Shown: piece by piece, positions 1-8,634 of the stretch
How the letters are laid out: the number at the start of each line of letters is the position of its first letter
How positions within the stretch are numbered: position 1 is the stretch's first letter
From: Streptococcus sanguinis
GTDB taxonomy: Bacteria; Bacillota; Bacilli; Lactobacillales; Streptococcaceae
Length of the DNA: 64,000 nucleotides
NCBI RefSeq assembly: GCF_013343115.1
Contig: NZ_CP054570.1
Coordinates: forward strand, 434,001-498,000
Reading direction: 5' to 3'
Position numbers and translations under genes: made by a program
Notes under the pieces: generated by a model
What the model was told of the DNA's origin: nothing
Databases searched by the model: none
What the model saw: only the letters and a program-made list of their open reading frames with translations

Positions 1-27
1 AATTTAAAAAGAGAAAGAGAGAAAACT

Positions 28-618
28 ATGATTCCTGTAGTTATTGAACAAACCAGCCGAGGAGAACGCTCCTATGATATTTACTCCCGGCTATTAAAAG
101 ACCGCATTATCATGCTGACTGGCCCAGTAGAGGATAATATGGCTAATTCAGTCATTGCCCAGCTCCTTTTCTTGGATGCACAGGACAATACTAAAGATAT
201 TTATCTCTATGTAAATACGCCGGGGGGATCCGTTTCAGCAGGTCTGGCTATTGTGGATACTATGAACTTCATCAAGTCTGATGTTCAGACCATTGTTATG
301 GGTGTAGCTGCCAGCATGGGAACAATCATTGCTTCCAGTGGTGCTAAGGGCAAACGCTTCATGCTTCCAAATGCAGAATATCTGATTCACCAGCCGATGG
401 GCGGAGCTGGAAGCGGCACTCAGCAAACGGATATGGCCATTGTAGCTGAACACTTGCTTAGAACTCGTAATACCTTGGAAAAAATCTTAGCTGAAAACTC
501 TGGCAAGTCCGTTGAGCAAATCCACAAAGATGCAGAACGCGATTACTGGATGAGCGCTCAAGAAACCTTGGAATACGGCTTTATTGACGAAATCATGGAA
601 AATAGCAACTTGAACTAA
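28..618 (+). CDS. clpP: ATP-dependent Clp protease proteolytic subunit ClpP
   Basis: Serine peptidase that forms the two-ring proteolytic chamber and degrades proteins unfolded by ClpC, ClpE or ClpX in the cytoplasm. The 196-residue length is normal for ClpP. The catalytic triad is visible: Ser96 in ASMG, His121 in LIHQP and Asp172 in ERDYW. The GG(S) oxyanion strand lies at about 66-68 (TPGGSVS). The start follows a purine-rich stretch (gagagaaaac) just inside the window, so the promoter and any CtsR operator would lie outside it. A strong terminator follows directly, so the gene is probably monocistronic. Confidence 0.98.
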   Translation: MIPVVIEQTSRGERSYDIYSRLLKDRIIMLTGPVEDNMANSVIAQLLFLDAQDNTKDIYLYVNTPGGSVSAGLAIVDTMNFIKSDVQTIVMGVAASMGTIIASSGAKGKRFMLPNAEYLIHQPMGGAGSGTQQTDMAIVAEHLLRTRNTLEKILAENSGKSVEQIHKDAERDYWMSAQETLEYGFIDEIMENSNLN

Positions 619-624
619 CATAGG

Positions 625-650
625 AGGAGCCAAAACCGGCTCCTTTTTTT
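625..650 (+). terminator. Rho-independent terminator after clpP
   Basis: A 7-bp stem (AGGAGCC/GGCTCCT) with a short A-rich loop is followed by seven T. It lies 7 bp after the clpP stop codon. Confidence 0.9.
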
Positions 651-779
651 GTTGCTTTGAGTCTGACAAGTTACCAAGTTCAGGTGATTTAAACAGGCCA
701 TAAAGCTTTTCAGGGCTAGTCTTTTTGCCCTATCTTTGCTATAATCATCTAAGAACTACATGGACCGGAAAGGAGTTTT

Positions 780-1049
780 ATGATAGAGAGAGAAGAAAGA
801 GTGGGCTTGATTGTCTATCTTTACTATAATCGAGATGCCAAAAAACTGGCGAACTTCGGTGATATTATTTATCATTCTAAGAAGCATCGTTATCTGCATC
901 TCTATGTCAATCAAGAGGACGCCCAGAACCTACAGGAGAATCTGCCCAAGGAGCGCTATGTTAAGCAAGTTCGGATTTCTCACATAAAAGAACTAGATCA
1001 AAACTTTGTTGGAAGCCTGTATAGAGAGCAAGAAAACGTTATCATTTGA
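780..1049 (+). CDS. YlbG/UPF0298 (DUF2129) family cytoplasmic protein
   Basis: A small 89-residue protein of the YlbG/UPF0298 family found across Bacillales and Lactobacillales; its molecular role is not established. The N-terminal segment with the [14 protein letters not shown] pattern, the [14 protein letters not shown] strand and the C-terminal (V)[15 protein letters not shown] block are the conserved family signatures as I recall them. The ATG has an AAGGAG ribosome-binding site 5-6 nt upstream. A TATAAT at 740-745 is a plausible -10. The gene stands alone between the clpP terminator and the livJ promoter. Confidence 0.85.
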
Positions 1050-1067
1050 TAAAATTTCTATAAAGGG

Positions 1068-1096
1068 TTGACAATTGTCAGATAATTCGATATATT
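1068..1096 (+). promoter_or_regulatory. livJ promoter
   Basis: A TTGACA -35 (1068-1073), exactly 17 bp, then a TATATT -10 (1091-1096). livJ starts 42 bp downstream with AAGGAG. The spacer carries a CodY-like box (separate entry). Confidence 0.85.
1073..1087 (+). promoter_or_regulatory. CodY-like box inside the livJ promoter
   Basis: AATTGTCAGATAATT matches the CodY consensus AATTTTCWGAAAATT at 13 of 15 positions. It fills the spacer between the -35 and -10 hexamers, where a bound repressor would exclude RNA polymerase. CodY responds to branched-chain amino acids, so repression of a BCAA importer makes biological sense. The functional claim is inference. Confidence 0.65.
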
Positions 1097-1137
1097 CTTA
1101 CTATATCATCAATCAAATCACTTAAGGAGATTTCCTA

Positions 1138-2298
1138 ATGAAGAAAAAATTTGCACTATCCCTAGTAGCTTTTGCTAGTGCGGCTCTTCTCGCAGCTTGT
1201 GGAGAAGTATCCAATAACAACTCAACAGCAACTGGTACAGAAATTGGCGATACGATTAAATTTGGTTTTAACTTTGAAGAATCAGGTGAAGTAGCAGCCT
1301 ACGGTACAGCTGAACAACATGGTGCTCAGTTGGCCGTTGATGAAATCAACGCTGCTGGCGGCGTAGATGGCAAGAAGATTGAAGTTACTGATAAGGATAA
1401 CAAATCAGAAACAGCTGAAGCATCTACCATCACTACTAGCTTGGTTACCCAAAGCAAGGTAAATGCAATCATTGGCCCTGCGACTTCTGGAGCGACAGCT
1501 TCAGCTACTGCAAATGCTGCTAAAGCAGGTGTGCCAATCATTACACCAAGTGCGACACAGGATGATCTGACCAACAAGCAAGATTATCTATACCGTGCAA
1601 CTTTCATTGATAGCTACCAAGGTAAAATCATTTCTAAGTATGTTACTGATAACTTGAAAGCTAAGAAAGTCGTTCTTTACTACGATCAATCCAGCGACTA
1701 CGCTAAAGGAATGGCAGATGCCTTCAAGAAGGAATTCAAGGGTGAGATTGTAGCAACAGAAACCTTCCAATCTAAGGATACAGACTTCCAAGCTGCTTTG
1801 ACAAAGATTAAGGGTAAAGAATTTGACGCTCTGGTTGTTCCAGGTTACTATACTGAAGCTGGTAAAATTGTCAATCAAGCGCGTGGTTTGGGTATTGACC
1901 AAACAATCGTTGGTCCTGATGGCTTTGGTGATGCTAAGTTCGTTGAGCAAGCAACTCCAGCTGCAGCTACAAATGTTTACTATGTATCTGGCTTTACAAC
2001 TTCTGGTGAAATGTCAGAAAAAGCTAAGAAGTTTATTGAAGCATACAAAGCTAAGTACAAAGAAGAGCCATCTATGTTTGCAGCTCTGGCATATGACTCT
2101 GTTTATATGGCAGCAGAAGCAGCCAAAGGTGCTAAAACTTCTGTAGATATCAAAGACAACTTGGCTAAGCTTAAAGATTTTGATGGAGTGACTGGTTCAA
2201 TCACTATTGATAAAGACCATAATCCAGTGAAAACAGCCTTGATGATTGGCTTGAAAGACGGTCAAGTAGATACTGTAGAAACAGTTAAAGCGGAATAA
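1138..2298 (+). CDS. livJ: Branched-chain amino acid ABC transporter, substrate-binding lipoprotein LivJ
   Basis: Extracellular lipoprotein that captures Leu/Ile/Val for the LivHMGF importer. Residues 1-20 form a signal peptide ending in the lipobox LAAC, with Cys21 as the lipidated residue, followed by an Asn/Ser/Thr-rich linker. The rest is a periplasmic-binding-protein type 1 fold (Peripla_BP_6), including GPATSGATA at about 119-127. The 386-residue length is typical. It lies 245 bp upstream of the permease genes, separated by hairpin sequences that could raise livJ expression over the membrane components. Confidence 0.95.
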   Translation: MKKKFALSLVAFASAALLAACGEVSNNNSTATGTEIGDTIKFGFNFEESGEVAAYGTAEQHGAQLAVDEINAAGGVDGKKIEVTDKDNKSETAEASTITTSLVTQSKVNAIIGPATSGATASATANAAKAGVPIITPSATQDDLTNKQDYLYRATFIDSYQGKIISKYVTDNLKAKKVVLYYDQSSDYAKGMADAFKKEFKGEIVATETFQSKDTDFQAALTKIKGKEFDALVVPGYYTEAGKIVNQARGLGIDQTIVGPDGFGDAKFVEQATPAAATNVYYVSGFTTSGEMSEKAKKFIEAYKAKYKEEPSMFAALAYDSVYMAAEAAKGAKTSVDIKDNLAKLKDFDGVTGSITIDKDHNPVKTALMIGLKDGQVDTVETVKAE

Positions 2299-2462
2299 GA
2301 GTTATGAGGCTGGGGCTTTCCCAGTCTTTGACTTGTTTTCTATTTCTAGTTGCTTGAGCAAGTTAGTAGATGATTTCTTTCTTTATAAATCTACGGATTT
2401 GAAAGAGTATTGTTTTATAATCTATTCTTCTTCGTTTCTCAATCAACTATTATTCGTATTTT

Positions 2463-2514
2463 GGGAGTGGGATGATAAAATCACGACCTAGTCTGCTGAT
2501 TTTTCTCCCATTCC
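2463..2514. repeat. Long imperfect hairpin element between livJ and livH
   Basis: An outer stem (GGAGTGGGA 2464-2472 with TCCCATTCC 2506-2514) and an inner stem (AAAATCA 2477-2483 with TGATTTT 2497-2503) fold into one extended hairpin with no clean T-run. A weaker AGGCTGGG/CCCAGTCT hairpin follows the livJ stop at about 2307-2328. These could attenuate or process the liv transcript. The outer arms resemble a hairpin I recall as dispersed in streptococcal intergenic regions, but that is memory and not checked. Confidence 0.55.
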
Positions 2515-2543
2515 TTATTTTATTATAGAAAGAGTGGTGTCTA

Positions 2544-3413
2544 ATGCTCCAACAATTAGTCAACGGTCTAATCCTGGGTAGTGTTTATGCGCTTCTGGCT
2601 TTGGGTTATACCATGGTTTATGGGATTATTAAGCTGATTAACTTTGCCCACGGCGATATCTATATGATCGGTGCCTTTATGGGTTATTACTTGATTAATA
2701 TCTTGAAGTTTAATTTCTTCCTTTCTCTCATTTTAGCGATGATTGGGACAGCGATTCTCGGTGTGCTTATTGAGTTTTTAGCCTATCGTCCTCTGCGAAA
2801 TTCGACTCGGATTGCGGCTTTGATTACAGCCATTGGGGTCTCTTTTCTTCTTGAGTATGGCATGATTTTCTTTGTCGGTGCCAATACCCGTTCCTTCCCG
2901 CAGGTTATTAAAACGGTACGCTTTAACTTAGGGCCGATTTCTATCTCAAATATTCAGCTGCTGATTTTGGGAATTTCGATTTTCCTCATGGTGGCTCTGC
3001 AGTTCATCGTGCAGAAGACAAAGATGGGTAAGGCTATGCGAGCTGTATCTGTAGACAGTGATGCTGCCCAGCTCATGGGAATCAATGTCAATCGTACAAT
3101 CAGCTTCACCTTTGCTCTGGGATCAGCTCTTGCAGGAGCTGCTGGCGTCCTGATTGCCCTTTACTATAATTCATTGGAGCCTCTGATGGGGATGACTCCA
3201 GGGATTAAGTCCTTTGTAGCGGCCGTTCTCGGTGGTATTGGAATCATTCCTGGTGCCGCGCTTGGTGGCTTTGTTATCGGTCTTTTGGAGACTTTTGCGA
3301 CAGCGCTTGGACTATCTGATTTCCGTGATGCCATTGTCTATGCGATTTTGATTGTCATTCTTCTGATCCGTCCAGCTGGTATCCTTGGCAAAAATGTGAA
3401 AGAGAAGGTGTAA
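2544..3413 (+). CDS. livH: Branched-chain amino acid ABC transporter permease LivH
   Basis: One of the two membrane permeases of the BCAA importer. The 289-residue protein is almost entirely hydrophobic, with about eight membrane segments. It has the LivH signatures LINFAHGD (about 32-39) and the cytoplasmic EAA-like loop near 165-190 (KAMRAVSVDSDAAQLMGIN). The ribosome-binding site is weak (AAGAG). It is followed after 3 bp by livM, so the two are translationally linked. Confidence 0.94.
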   Translation: MLQQLVNGLILGSVYALLALGYTMVYGIIKLINFAHGDIYMIGAFMGYYLINILKFNFFLSLILAMIGTAILGVLIEFLAYRPLRNSTRIAALITAIGVSFLLEYGMIFFVGANTRSFPQVIKTVRFNLGPISISNIQLLILGISIFLMVALQFIVQKTKMGKAMRAVSVDSDAAQLMGINVNRTISFTFALGSALAGAAGVLIALYYNSLEPLMGMTPGIKSFVAAVLGGIGIIPGAALGGFVIGLLETFATALGLSDFRDAIVYAILIVILLIRPAGILGKNVKEKV

Positions 3414-3416
3414 GGT

Positions 3417-4370
3417 ATGAAAAAGAATTTAAAGATAAATATTTTCTGGCTTGGCCTTGTCTTAATTGGCTACTTGTTGATGACAGTATTGGTTAGTGCC
3501 GGTGTTCTCAATGCTTTTTATATTCAAATCTTAGAGCAGATCGGGATTAATATTATTCTGGCTGTGGGGCTTAATCTCATCGTCGGATTCTCAGGTCAGT
3601 TTTCTCTTGGCCATGCTGGTTTTATGGCAATCGGTGCCTACGCAGTAGCAATTATTGGCTCTAAATCGCCAACATATGGAGCTTTCTTCATTGCCATGCT
3701 GGCTGGAGCTATCATTGCTGGTATTGTGGCTTTGGCAGTCGGTTTACCAACGCTTCGTCTTAAAGGAGACTATCTCGCGATTGCGACTCTTGGTGTCTCA
3801 GAGATTATCCGGATTCTGATTATTAATGGGGGTACTTTGACGAATGGCGCAGCTGGTATCCTATCCATTCCGCCCTTTACTTCTTGGCAGATGGTCTATG
3901 TCTTTGTTGTTATCACAACTATTTTGACCTTGAATTTCCTGCGCAGTCCTATTGGCCGCAGTACTCTGTCTGTCCGTGAGGATGAAATTGCTGCCGAGTC
4001 TGTTGGGGTTAATACTACTAGAATCAAAGTGACAGCCTTTGTCTTGGGAGCTATCACGGCTTCTATTGCTGGCTCTCTTCAAGCTGGCTTCGTTGGTTCA
4101 GTTGTTCCTAAGGACTATTCCTTTACCAACACTATCAATATCTTGATTATTGTCGTTTTTGGTGGCCTAGGCTCTATGACTGGAACCATTGTAGCTGCAG
4201 TGGTATTGGGAGTTCTCAATATGTTGCTGCAGGATGTATCCAGCATTCGGATGATTGTCTATTCTTTGGCTTTAATCTTGGTCATGATTTTCCGTCCAGG
4301 CGGACTCTTAGGAACTTGGGAGCTGAGCTTGTCTAAGCTCTTCAAAAAGAATAAGGAGGTCAAAGAATAA
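3417..4370 (+). CDS. livM: Branched-chain amino acid ABC transporter permease LivM
   Basis: The second permease of the importer, 317 residues with multiple membrane segments. The conserved GFSGQFSLGHAGFMAIGAY block (about 58-76) and the C-terminal cytoplasmic loop GRSTLSVREDEIAAESVG identify LivM. Its TAA stop overlaps the ATG of livG (TAATG), which indicates coupled translation in the order H-M-G-F. Confidence 0.94.
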   Translation: MKKNLKINIFWLGLVLIGYLLMTVLVSAGVLNAFYIQILEQIGINIILAVGLNLIVGFSGQFSLGHAGFMAIGAYAVAIIGSKSPTYGAFFIAMLAGAIIAGIVALAVGLPTLRLKGDYLAIATLGVSEIIRILIINGGTLTNGAAGILSIPPFTSWQMVYVFVVITTILTLNFLRSPIGRSTLSVREDEIAAESVGVNTTRIKVTAFVLGAITASIAGSLQAGFVGSVVPKDYSFTNTINILIIVVFGGLGSMTGTIVAAVVLGVLNMLLQDVSSIRMIVYSLALILVMIFRPGGLLGTWELSLSKLFKKNKEVKE

Positions 4371-5134
4371 TGGCACTTCTTGATGTGAAAAATCTAACTA
4401 AAAACTTTGGTGGCTTGACTGCTGTCAGCGATGTGACCTTGGAACTCAACGAGGGCGAGCTGGTTGGTCTGATTGGCCCTAATGGTGCAGGAAAAACGAC
4501 TCTTTTCAACCTCCTAACTGGTGTTTATGAACCTAGTGAAGGGACAGTGATACTAGATGGTCACCTGCTTAATGGTAAGGTACCTTACAAGATTGCTTCT
4601 TTAGGTCTAGGGCGGACCTTCCAGAACATCCGGCTCTTTAAGGACCTTAGTGTTTTGGATAATGTTCTGATTGCCTTTGGTAATCATCATAAGGCTCATG
4701 TGTTGGCTTCTTTCCTCCGCCTGCCAGCCTACTACAAAAACGAAGAAGAACTCAAAGCTAAGGCTTTGGAGTTGCTGAAAATTTTTGATTTGGATAAGGA
4801 AGCAGAAACCTTGGCTAAGAACTTAGCTTATGGTCAGCAGCGCCGCTTGGAGATTGTTCGGGCCTTGGCAACGGAGCCAAAGATCCTTTTCTTGGATGAG
4901 CCGGCTGCAGGGATGAACCCTCAGGAGACAGCTGAGCTGACTGCCCTAATCCGTCGGATTAAAAACGAATTTAACATTACCATCATGCTGATTGAGCATG
5001 ACATGAGTCTGGTAATGGAAGTCACTGAGCGCATCTATGTGCTGGAGTACGGCCGCTTGATTGCGCACGGAACACCTGATGAAATCAAGAATGACAAACG
5101 CGTTATTGAAGCTTATCTAGGAGGTGAAGCCTAA
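4370..5134 (+). CDS. livG: Branched-chain amino acid ABC transporter ATPase LivG
   Basis: One of the two cytoplasmic ATPases that power BCAA import. Walker A is GPNGAGKT (36-43), the signature is LAYGQQRR (152-159, the family's variant of LSGGQ) and Walker B is ILFLDEP (172-178), followed by AAGMNPQE and the H-loop IEHDM. The 254-residue length is normal. Its stop overlaps the start of livF. Confidence 0.95.
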   Translation: MALLDVKNLTKNFGGLTAVSDVTLELNEGELVGLIGPNGAGKTTLFNLLTGVYEPSEGTVILDGHLLNGKVPYKIASLGLGRTFQNIRLFKDLSVLDNVLIAFGNHHKAHVLASFLRLPAYYKNEEELKAKALELLKIFDLDKEAETLAKNLAYGQQRRLEIVRALATEPKILFLDEPAAGMNPQETAELTALIRRIKNEFNITIMLIEHDMSLVMEVTERIYVLEYGRLIAHGTPDEIKNDKRVIEAYLGGEA

Positions 5135-5844
5135 TGTCCATGCTTAAAGTTGAGAATCTCTCTGTCCATTATGGCATGATTCAGGCTGTCCGTGATGTCA
5201 GCTTTGAAGTAAATGAAGGAGAGGTTGTTTCCCTGATTGGTGCAAATGGCGCTGGAAAAACGACCATTCTCCGCACGATTTCAGGCTTGGTTCGTCCAAG
5301 TGCTGGTAAAATTGAATTTGTCGGCAATGAAATTCAAAAAGTTCCTGCTCAAAAAATCGTAGCAGCTGGACTTTCGCAAGTACCAGAAGGCCGTCATGTC
5401 TTTCCAGGTTTGACCGTTTTGGAGAATTTGGAAATGGGTGCCTTTCTCAAAACAAACCGCGAAGAAAATCAAGCCAATCTCAAAAAGGTCTTCTCTCGTT
5501 TCCCACGCTTGGAAGAGCGTAAAAACCAAGATGCTGCAACCCTTTCAGGTGGTGAGCAGCAGATGCTGGCTATGGGACGGGCTCTGATGTCTACACCTAA
5601 GCTTTTGCTCTTGGATGAGCCTTCTATGGGCTTGGCGCCAATCTTTATCCAGGAAATCTTCGATATTATCCAAGATATCCAGCGGCAAGGCACAACAGTT
5701 CTTTTGATTGAGCAAAATGCAAACAAGGCTCTCTCTATCGCTGACCGCGGTTATGTCCTTGAAACAGGCAAAATCGTTTTGTCCGGAACTGGCCAAGAGC
5801 TTCTCGCTTCTGACGAAGTCCGCAAAGCATATCTAGGTGGCTAA
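5134..5844 (+). CDS. livF: Branched-chain amino acid ABC transporter ATPase LivF
   Basis: The second ATPase, which pairs with LivG under the LivHM permease. Walker A is GANGAGKT (36-43), the signature is LSGGEQQ (137-143) and Walker B is LLLLDEP (157-163), with the LivF-typical VPEGRHVFPGLTV segment at about 83-95. It is 236 residues long. The stop codon lies inside a perfect terminator-like hairpin, so this is the end of the liv operon. Confidence 0.95.
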   Translation: MSMLKVENLSVHYGMIQAVRDVSFEVNEGEVVSLIGANGAGKTTILRTISGLVRPSAGKIEFVGNEIQKVPAQKIVAAGLSQVPEGRHVFPGLTVLENLEMGAFLKTNREENQANLKKVFSRFPRLEERKNQDAATLSGGEQQMLAMGRALMSTPKLLLLDEPSMGLAPIFIQEIFDIIQDIQRQGTTVLLIEQNANKALSIADRGYVLETGKIVLSGTGQELLASDEVRKAYLGG

Positions 5845-5867
5845 AAATGTCTGGGAGACATTTTTAG
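5841..5867. terminator. Perfect 12-bp hairpin at the livF stop codon
   Basis: CTAAAAATGTCT pairs perfectly with AGACATTTTTAG around a GGG loop. The livF TAA is inside the left arm. Only a short T-rich tract follows, so it may act together with the second hairpin at 5907. Confidence 0.7.
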
Positions 5868-5906
5868 GTTGTTGATAGAAAGTTATGGTAGTAACTTAAC
5901 ATTTAG

Positions 5907-5930
5907 AAAAGGTCCAATGGACCTTTTTCT
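5907..5930 (+). terminator. Second terminator after the liv operon
   Basis: AAAAGGTCC/GGACCTTTT stem with an AAT loop and trailing T residues. Confidence 0.85.
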
Positions 5931-6027
5931 TATCTTAGATGCTTAAAATAGTTTAGCTAGCCATTTCCTATATTCAATTTTTCCAATCGCGGGATTTTTC
6001 TAAATTTTGAAAACTTAGGCAAAGGGC

Positions 6028-6066
6028 TTGAAAGCGTTTGAAATCAGCTTCAAAATAAAGTATAAT
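6028..6066 (+). promoter_or_regulatory. Promoter of the CBS-ACT gene, with an overlapping near-cre sequence
   Basis: TTGAAA (6038-6043), exactly 17 bp, then TATAAT (6061-6066). The 16 bp at 6028-6043, TTGAAAGCGTTTGAAA, resemble a catabolite-responsive element (WTGNAANCGNWNNCW) except for the last conserved C. It overlaps the -35, where CcpA binding would repress. CcpA control is inference. Confidence 0.7.
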
Positions 6067-6105
6067 AAGTATAAGAATTATGGATAGGAAGTAGAGGGAA
6101 CTTTT

Positions 6106-6762
6106 ATGGCAGTTAAAGATTTTATGACGCGTAAGGTGGTTTATATCAGCCCAAATACTACGATTGCTCATGCGGCAGATATGATGCGTGAACAAAAGCT
6201 CCACCGTCTGCCTGTGATTGAGAATGACCAACTAGTGGGACTGGTGACAGAAGGAACGATTGCAGAAGCTAGTCCATCTAAGGCAACGAGTCTGTCTATT
6301 TATGAGATGAACTATCTTCTCAACAAAACAAAAGTTGGTGATGTTATGATTCGTGATGTTGTCACGATTTCTCAGTTTGCCAGTCTGGAAGATGCGACCT
6401 ATCTGATGCTGAAAAATAAGATTGGTATCCTGCCTGTCGTGGACAATGAGCAACTTTACGGGGTTATTACTGACCGTGATATTTTCAAGGCTTTCTTAGA
6501 AGTATCTGGCTATGGTGAAGAGGGAGTCCGTCTGCGCTTTGTCACTGAGAATAAGGTGGGGGTTCTTGAGCAGATTATCCGTCTTCTGGTGGAAGAAAAT
6601 CTCAACATCTCCAATACCGTCAATATCCCACGCAAGGATGGCAAAGTCGTCATTGAAGTACAGTTAGCCGGTAATATAGATACGGCGCTTCTCAAGAAAA
6701 AATTTGAGGAGCATGCTATTGAGCTGGCTGAGATTACACATACTGCTGCAAAAGCTTTATAA
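6106..6762 (+). CDS. CBS-CBS-ACT domain protein (AcuB-like)
   Basis: A 218-residue cytoplasmic sensor-type protein. Two CBS motifs (about 5-60 and 77-130) form a Bateman module that in relatives binds adenine nucleotides. An ACT domain follows (about 140-210; VTENKVGVLEQIIRLL) and would bind a small ligand such as an amino acid. It resembles B. subtilis AcuB in layout, but its role in streptococci is not established. Placement after the BCAA importer suggests a link to amino-acid metabolism. It has its own promoter and shares a bidirectional terminator with the next gene. Confidence 0.85.
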   Translation: MAVKDFMTRKVVYISPNTTIAHAADMMREQKLHRLPVIENDQLVGLVTEGTIAEASPSKATSLSIYEMNYLLNKTKVGDVMIRDVVTISQFASLEDATYLMLKNKIGILPVVDNEQLYGVITDRDIFKAFLEVSGYGEEGVRLRFVTENKVGVLEQIIRLLVEENLNISNTVNIPRKDGKVVIEVQLAGNIDTALLKKKFEEHAIELAEITHTAAKAL

Positions 6763-6767
6763 GCGAT

Positions 6768-6797
6768 AAAAAAGCCTCATCATGGATGAGGTTTTTA
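6768..6797. terminator. Bidirectional terminator between the CBS-ACT gene and the yitT-like gene
   Basis: GCCTCATC/GATGAGGT stem flanked by A-run and T-run, so it can work in both directions for the convergent genes. Confidence 0.88.
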
Positions 6798-7682
6798 ACG
6801 TACAATAGGTTGTTTGTTGGCATCTAAAGTAAAGCCTTCGCCCAAAATCTCATGGGCTTCGGTAATAGTTGTAAAGGCAAATGGATCGACTTGGTTAATG
6901 AGTTTCTTCATCTGTTGCATTTCATTACGGGAAACAACACAGTAGACAATCTGGAGATCCTGCTTGCTATAGAAGCCTTGCCCCTTGAGGTAGGTCACTC
7001 CACGATCCAGCTTGTTATTGATAGCTTCAGCCAGTTCTGCCGGTTTGCTGGTAACGATGAGGAATCCTTTGCCGGCAAAGCCTCCTTCTGCAATCAGGTC
7101 AATGACGCGCGAGGTGATAAAGACAAACATTAGGGTATAAGATACCATGCGTAGGTCTTTGAAAACAAGGAGAACCAAGGTAATGACTACAAAATCAACA
7201 GTCAGCATGAGTTTGCCCATGGAAATGCTAGTGTATTTATTAAAGATACGGGCTACAATGTCAGTACCGCCCGTCGTTCCGCCAGCATTGAAGATGATGC
7301 CTAGTCCAATCCCTAAAACAATCCCTGTTCCAAGACAGGCCAGTAAAACATCCCCGTCCAGAGCTGAGAGAAAATAGTTTTGCAGGTGTTTGGAGGCAGG
7401 TAGGATTTCAAAAATCTTGAGCCAAGCAGACACGGAGAAGGTCCCCAGAATGCTGAGATAGAGGGTTCGTGAGCCTAGTAGTTTCCAAGCAATAATAAAG
7501 AGAGGAATGTTAATAATCAGGTTGGTCGTCGAGACAGGGATTTTAAATAGATAGTAGGCAATCAAGGTCAGACCTGTCGCGCCACCTTCATATAAGTGAA
7601 AGGGAATGACCAAATAATGAATCCCAAAAGAAAAAATTCCAGCCCCAAAAATGATGGCCAGTACGTTTTTTAATTTAAACAT
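6795..7682 (-). CDS. YitT family membrane protein (DUF161/DUF2179)
   Basis: A 295-residue protein with five or six membrane segments in the first 200 residues, then a cytoplasmic DUF2179 domain (about 215-290; the LDRGVTYLKGQGFYS block). The GIIFNAGGTTGGTDIVARI motif in the membrane part is the family signature. The transport or signalling role of the family is unknown. The start has an AGGAGG site 5 nt upstream. Its stop lies in the shared terminator with the convergent upstream gene. Confidence 0.9.
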   Translation of the reverse strand: MFKLKNVLAIIFGAGIFSFGIHYLVIPFHLYEGGATGLTLIAYYLFKIPVSTTNLIINIPLFIIAWKLLGSRTLYLSILGTFSVSAWLKIFEILPASKHLQNYFLSALDGDVLLACLGTGIVLGIGLGIIFNAGGTTGGTDIVARIFNKYTSISMGKLMLTVDFVVITLVLLVFKDLRMVSYTLMFVFITSRVIDLIAEGGFAGKGFLIVTSKPAELAEAINNKLDRGVTYLKGQGFYSKQDLQIVYCVVSRNEMQQMKKLINQVDPFAFTTITEAHEILGEGFTLDANKQPIVR

Positions 7683-7995
7683 AACATCCTCCTAAATCTA
7701 TTTCCAGAAATTTATTCTGAATATATTTTACCAAAAATTTAGCCTTTGTGAAACACTTTGAAAAAATTTTTAAAGTCTTTTCTTATGATGGGCTTTTAGC
7801 TTTTTTTTTGGTAAAATAAACAATAGATAAAAAAGAGTAGAATGAAAATAACGAACTGACGGCGTTGGTTCTTATCAGGCTGCTCAGTAATGTGGACGGA
7901 CTCTGAAAAGTAGATTATATCAAGCTTTAGAGCAAGTCGCATCTGCATTTTCTTATAAAGATTAAGAAATTAGAAGTTAGAGATTAAAAGTAAAG
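7683..7995. other. 313-bp gap between divergent yitT-like gene and tmk
   Basis: The left edge holds the yitT-like promoter on the minus strand (extended -10 TGGTAAAAT at 7725-7733). At 7810-7816 the plus strand has a second TGGTAAAAT that could start tmk transcription and leave a leader of about 170 nt. I see no terminator, riboswitch or open frame worth calling between 7820 and 7995. Confidence 0.5.
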
Positions 7996-8634
7996 ATGAA
8001 AAATGGTATTTTGATTTCGCTGGAAGGTCCGGAAGGGGCTGGAAAGTCGAGTGTGTTGGAAGCCTTGCTTCCTTTTTTGAAAAATTATGGCACTGGTCTT
8101 ATTACGACGCGGGAGCCGGGTGGCGTCCAGATTGCGGAGACCATTCGCGAAGTGATTTTGGAACCTAGTCATACGGCTATGGATGCTAAAACTGAGCTCT
8201 TGCTGTACATTGCCAGCCGCCGTCAGCACTTGACTGAGCGGGTTTTGCCAGCTTTGGCGCAAGGAAAGCTTGTCTTGATGGACCGTTTTATCGATAGTTC
8301 AGTGGCCTATCAGGGCTACGGACGGGGTCTGGATGTGGCAGATATTGAATGGCTCAATCAGTTTGCGACAGATGGACTCAAGCCTGATTTGACCCTCTAT
8401 TTTGATATTGATGTGGAAGAAGGGCTGGCGCGGATTGCTAAGAGCGAGAGCCGAGAGGTGAATCGGCTTGATCTGGAAGGTTTGGACTTGCACCAGCGGG
8501 TTCGGCAGGGCTATTTGGCGATTCTTGACAAGGAGCCTGAGCGCTTTGTCAAGGTAGATGCCAGTCAACCTTTGGATAAGGTAGTGGCTGATAGTTTGGC
8601 CATCATTCAGGAACGATTTGGGAATCCGTCATGA
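7996..8634 (+). CDS. tmk: Thymidylate kinase
   Basis: Phosphorylates dTMP to dTDP for DNA synthesis in the cytoplasm. The 212-residue protein has the P-loop GPEGAGKS (11-18), the DR(Y/F) substrate motif in DRFIDSS (96-102), and TREPGG (38-43), which binds dTMP. The start has only a weak ribosome-binding site (agtaaag). It is the first gene of a tmk-holB-yabA-rsmI operon, an arrangement common in streptococci. Its last codons overlap holB. Confidence 0.96.
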   Translation: MKNGILISLEGPEGAGKSSVLEALLPFLKNYGTGLITTREPGGVQIAETIREVILEPSHTAMDAKTELLLYIASRRQHLTERVLPALAQGKLVLMDRFIDSSVAYQGYGRGLDVADIEWLNQFATDGLKPDLTLYFDIDVEEGLARIAKSESREVNRLDLEGLDLHQRVRQGYLAILDKEPERFVKVDASQPLDKVVADSLAIIQERFGNPS

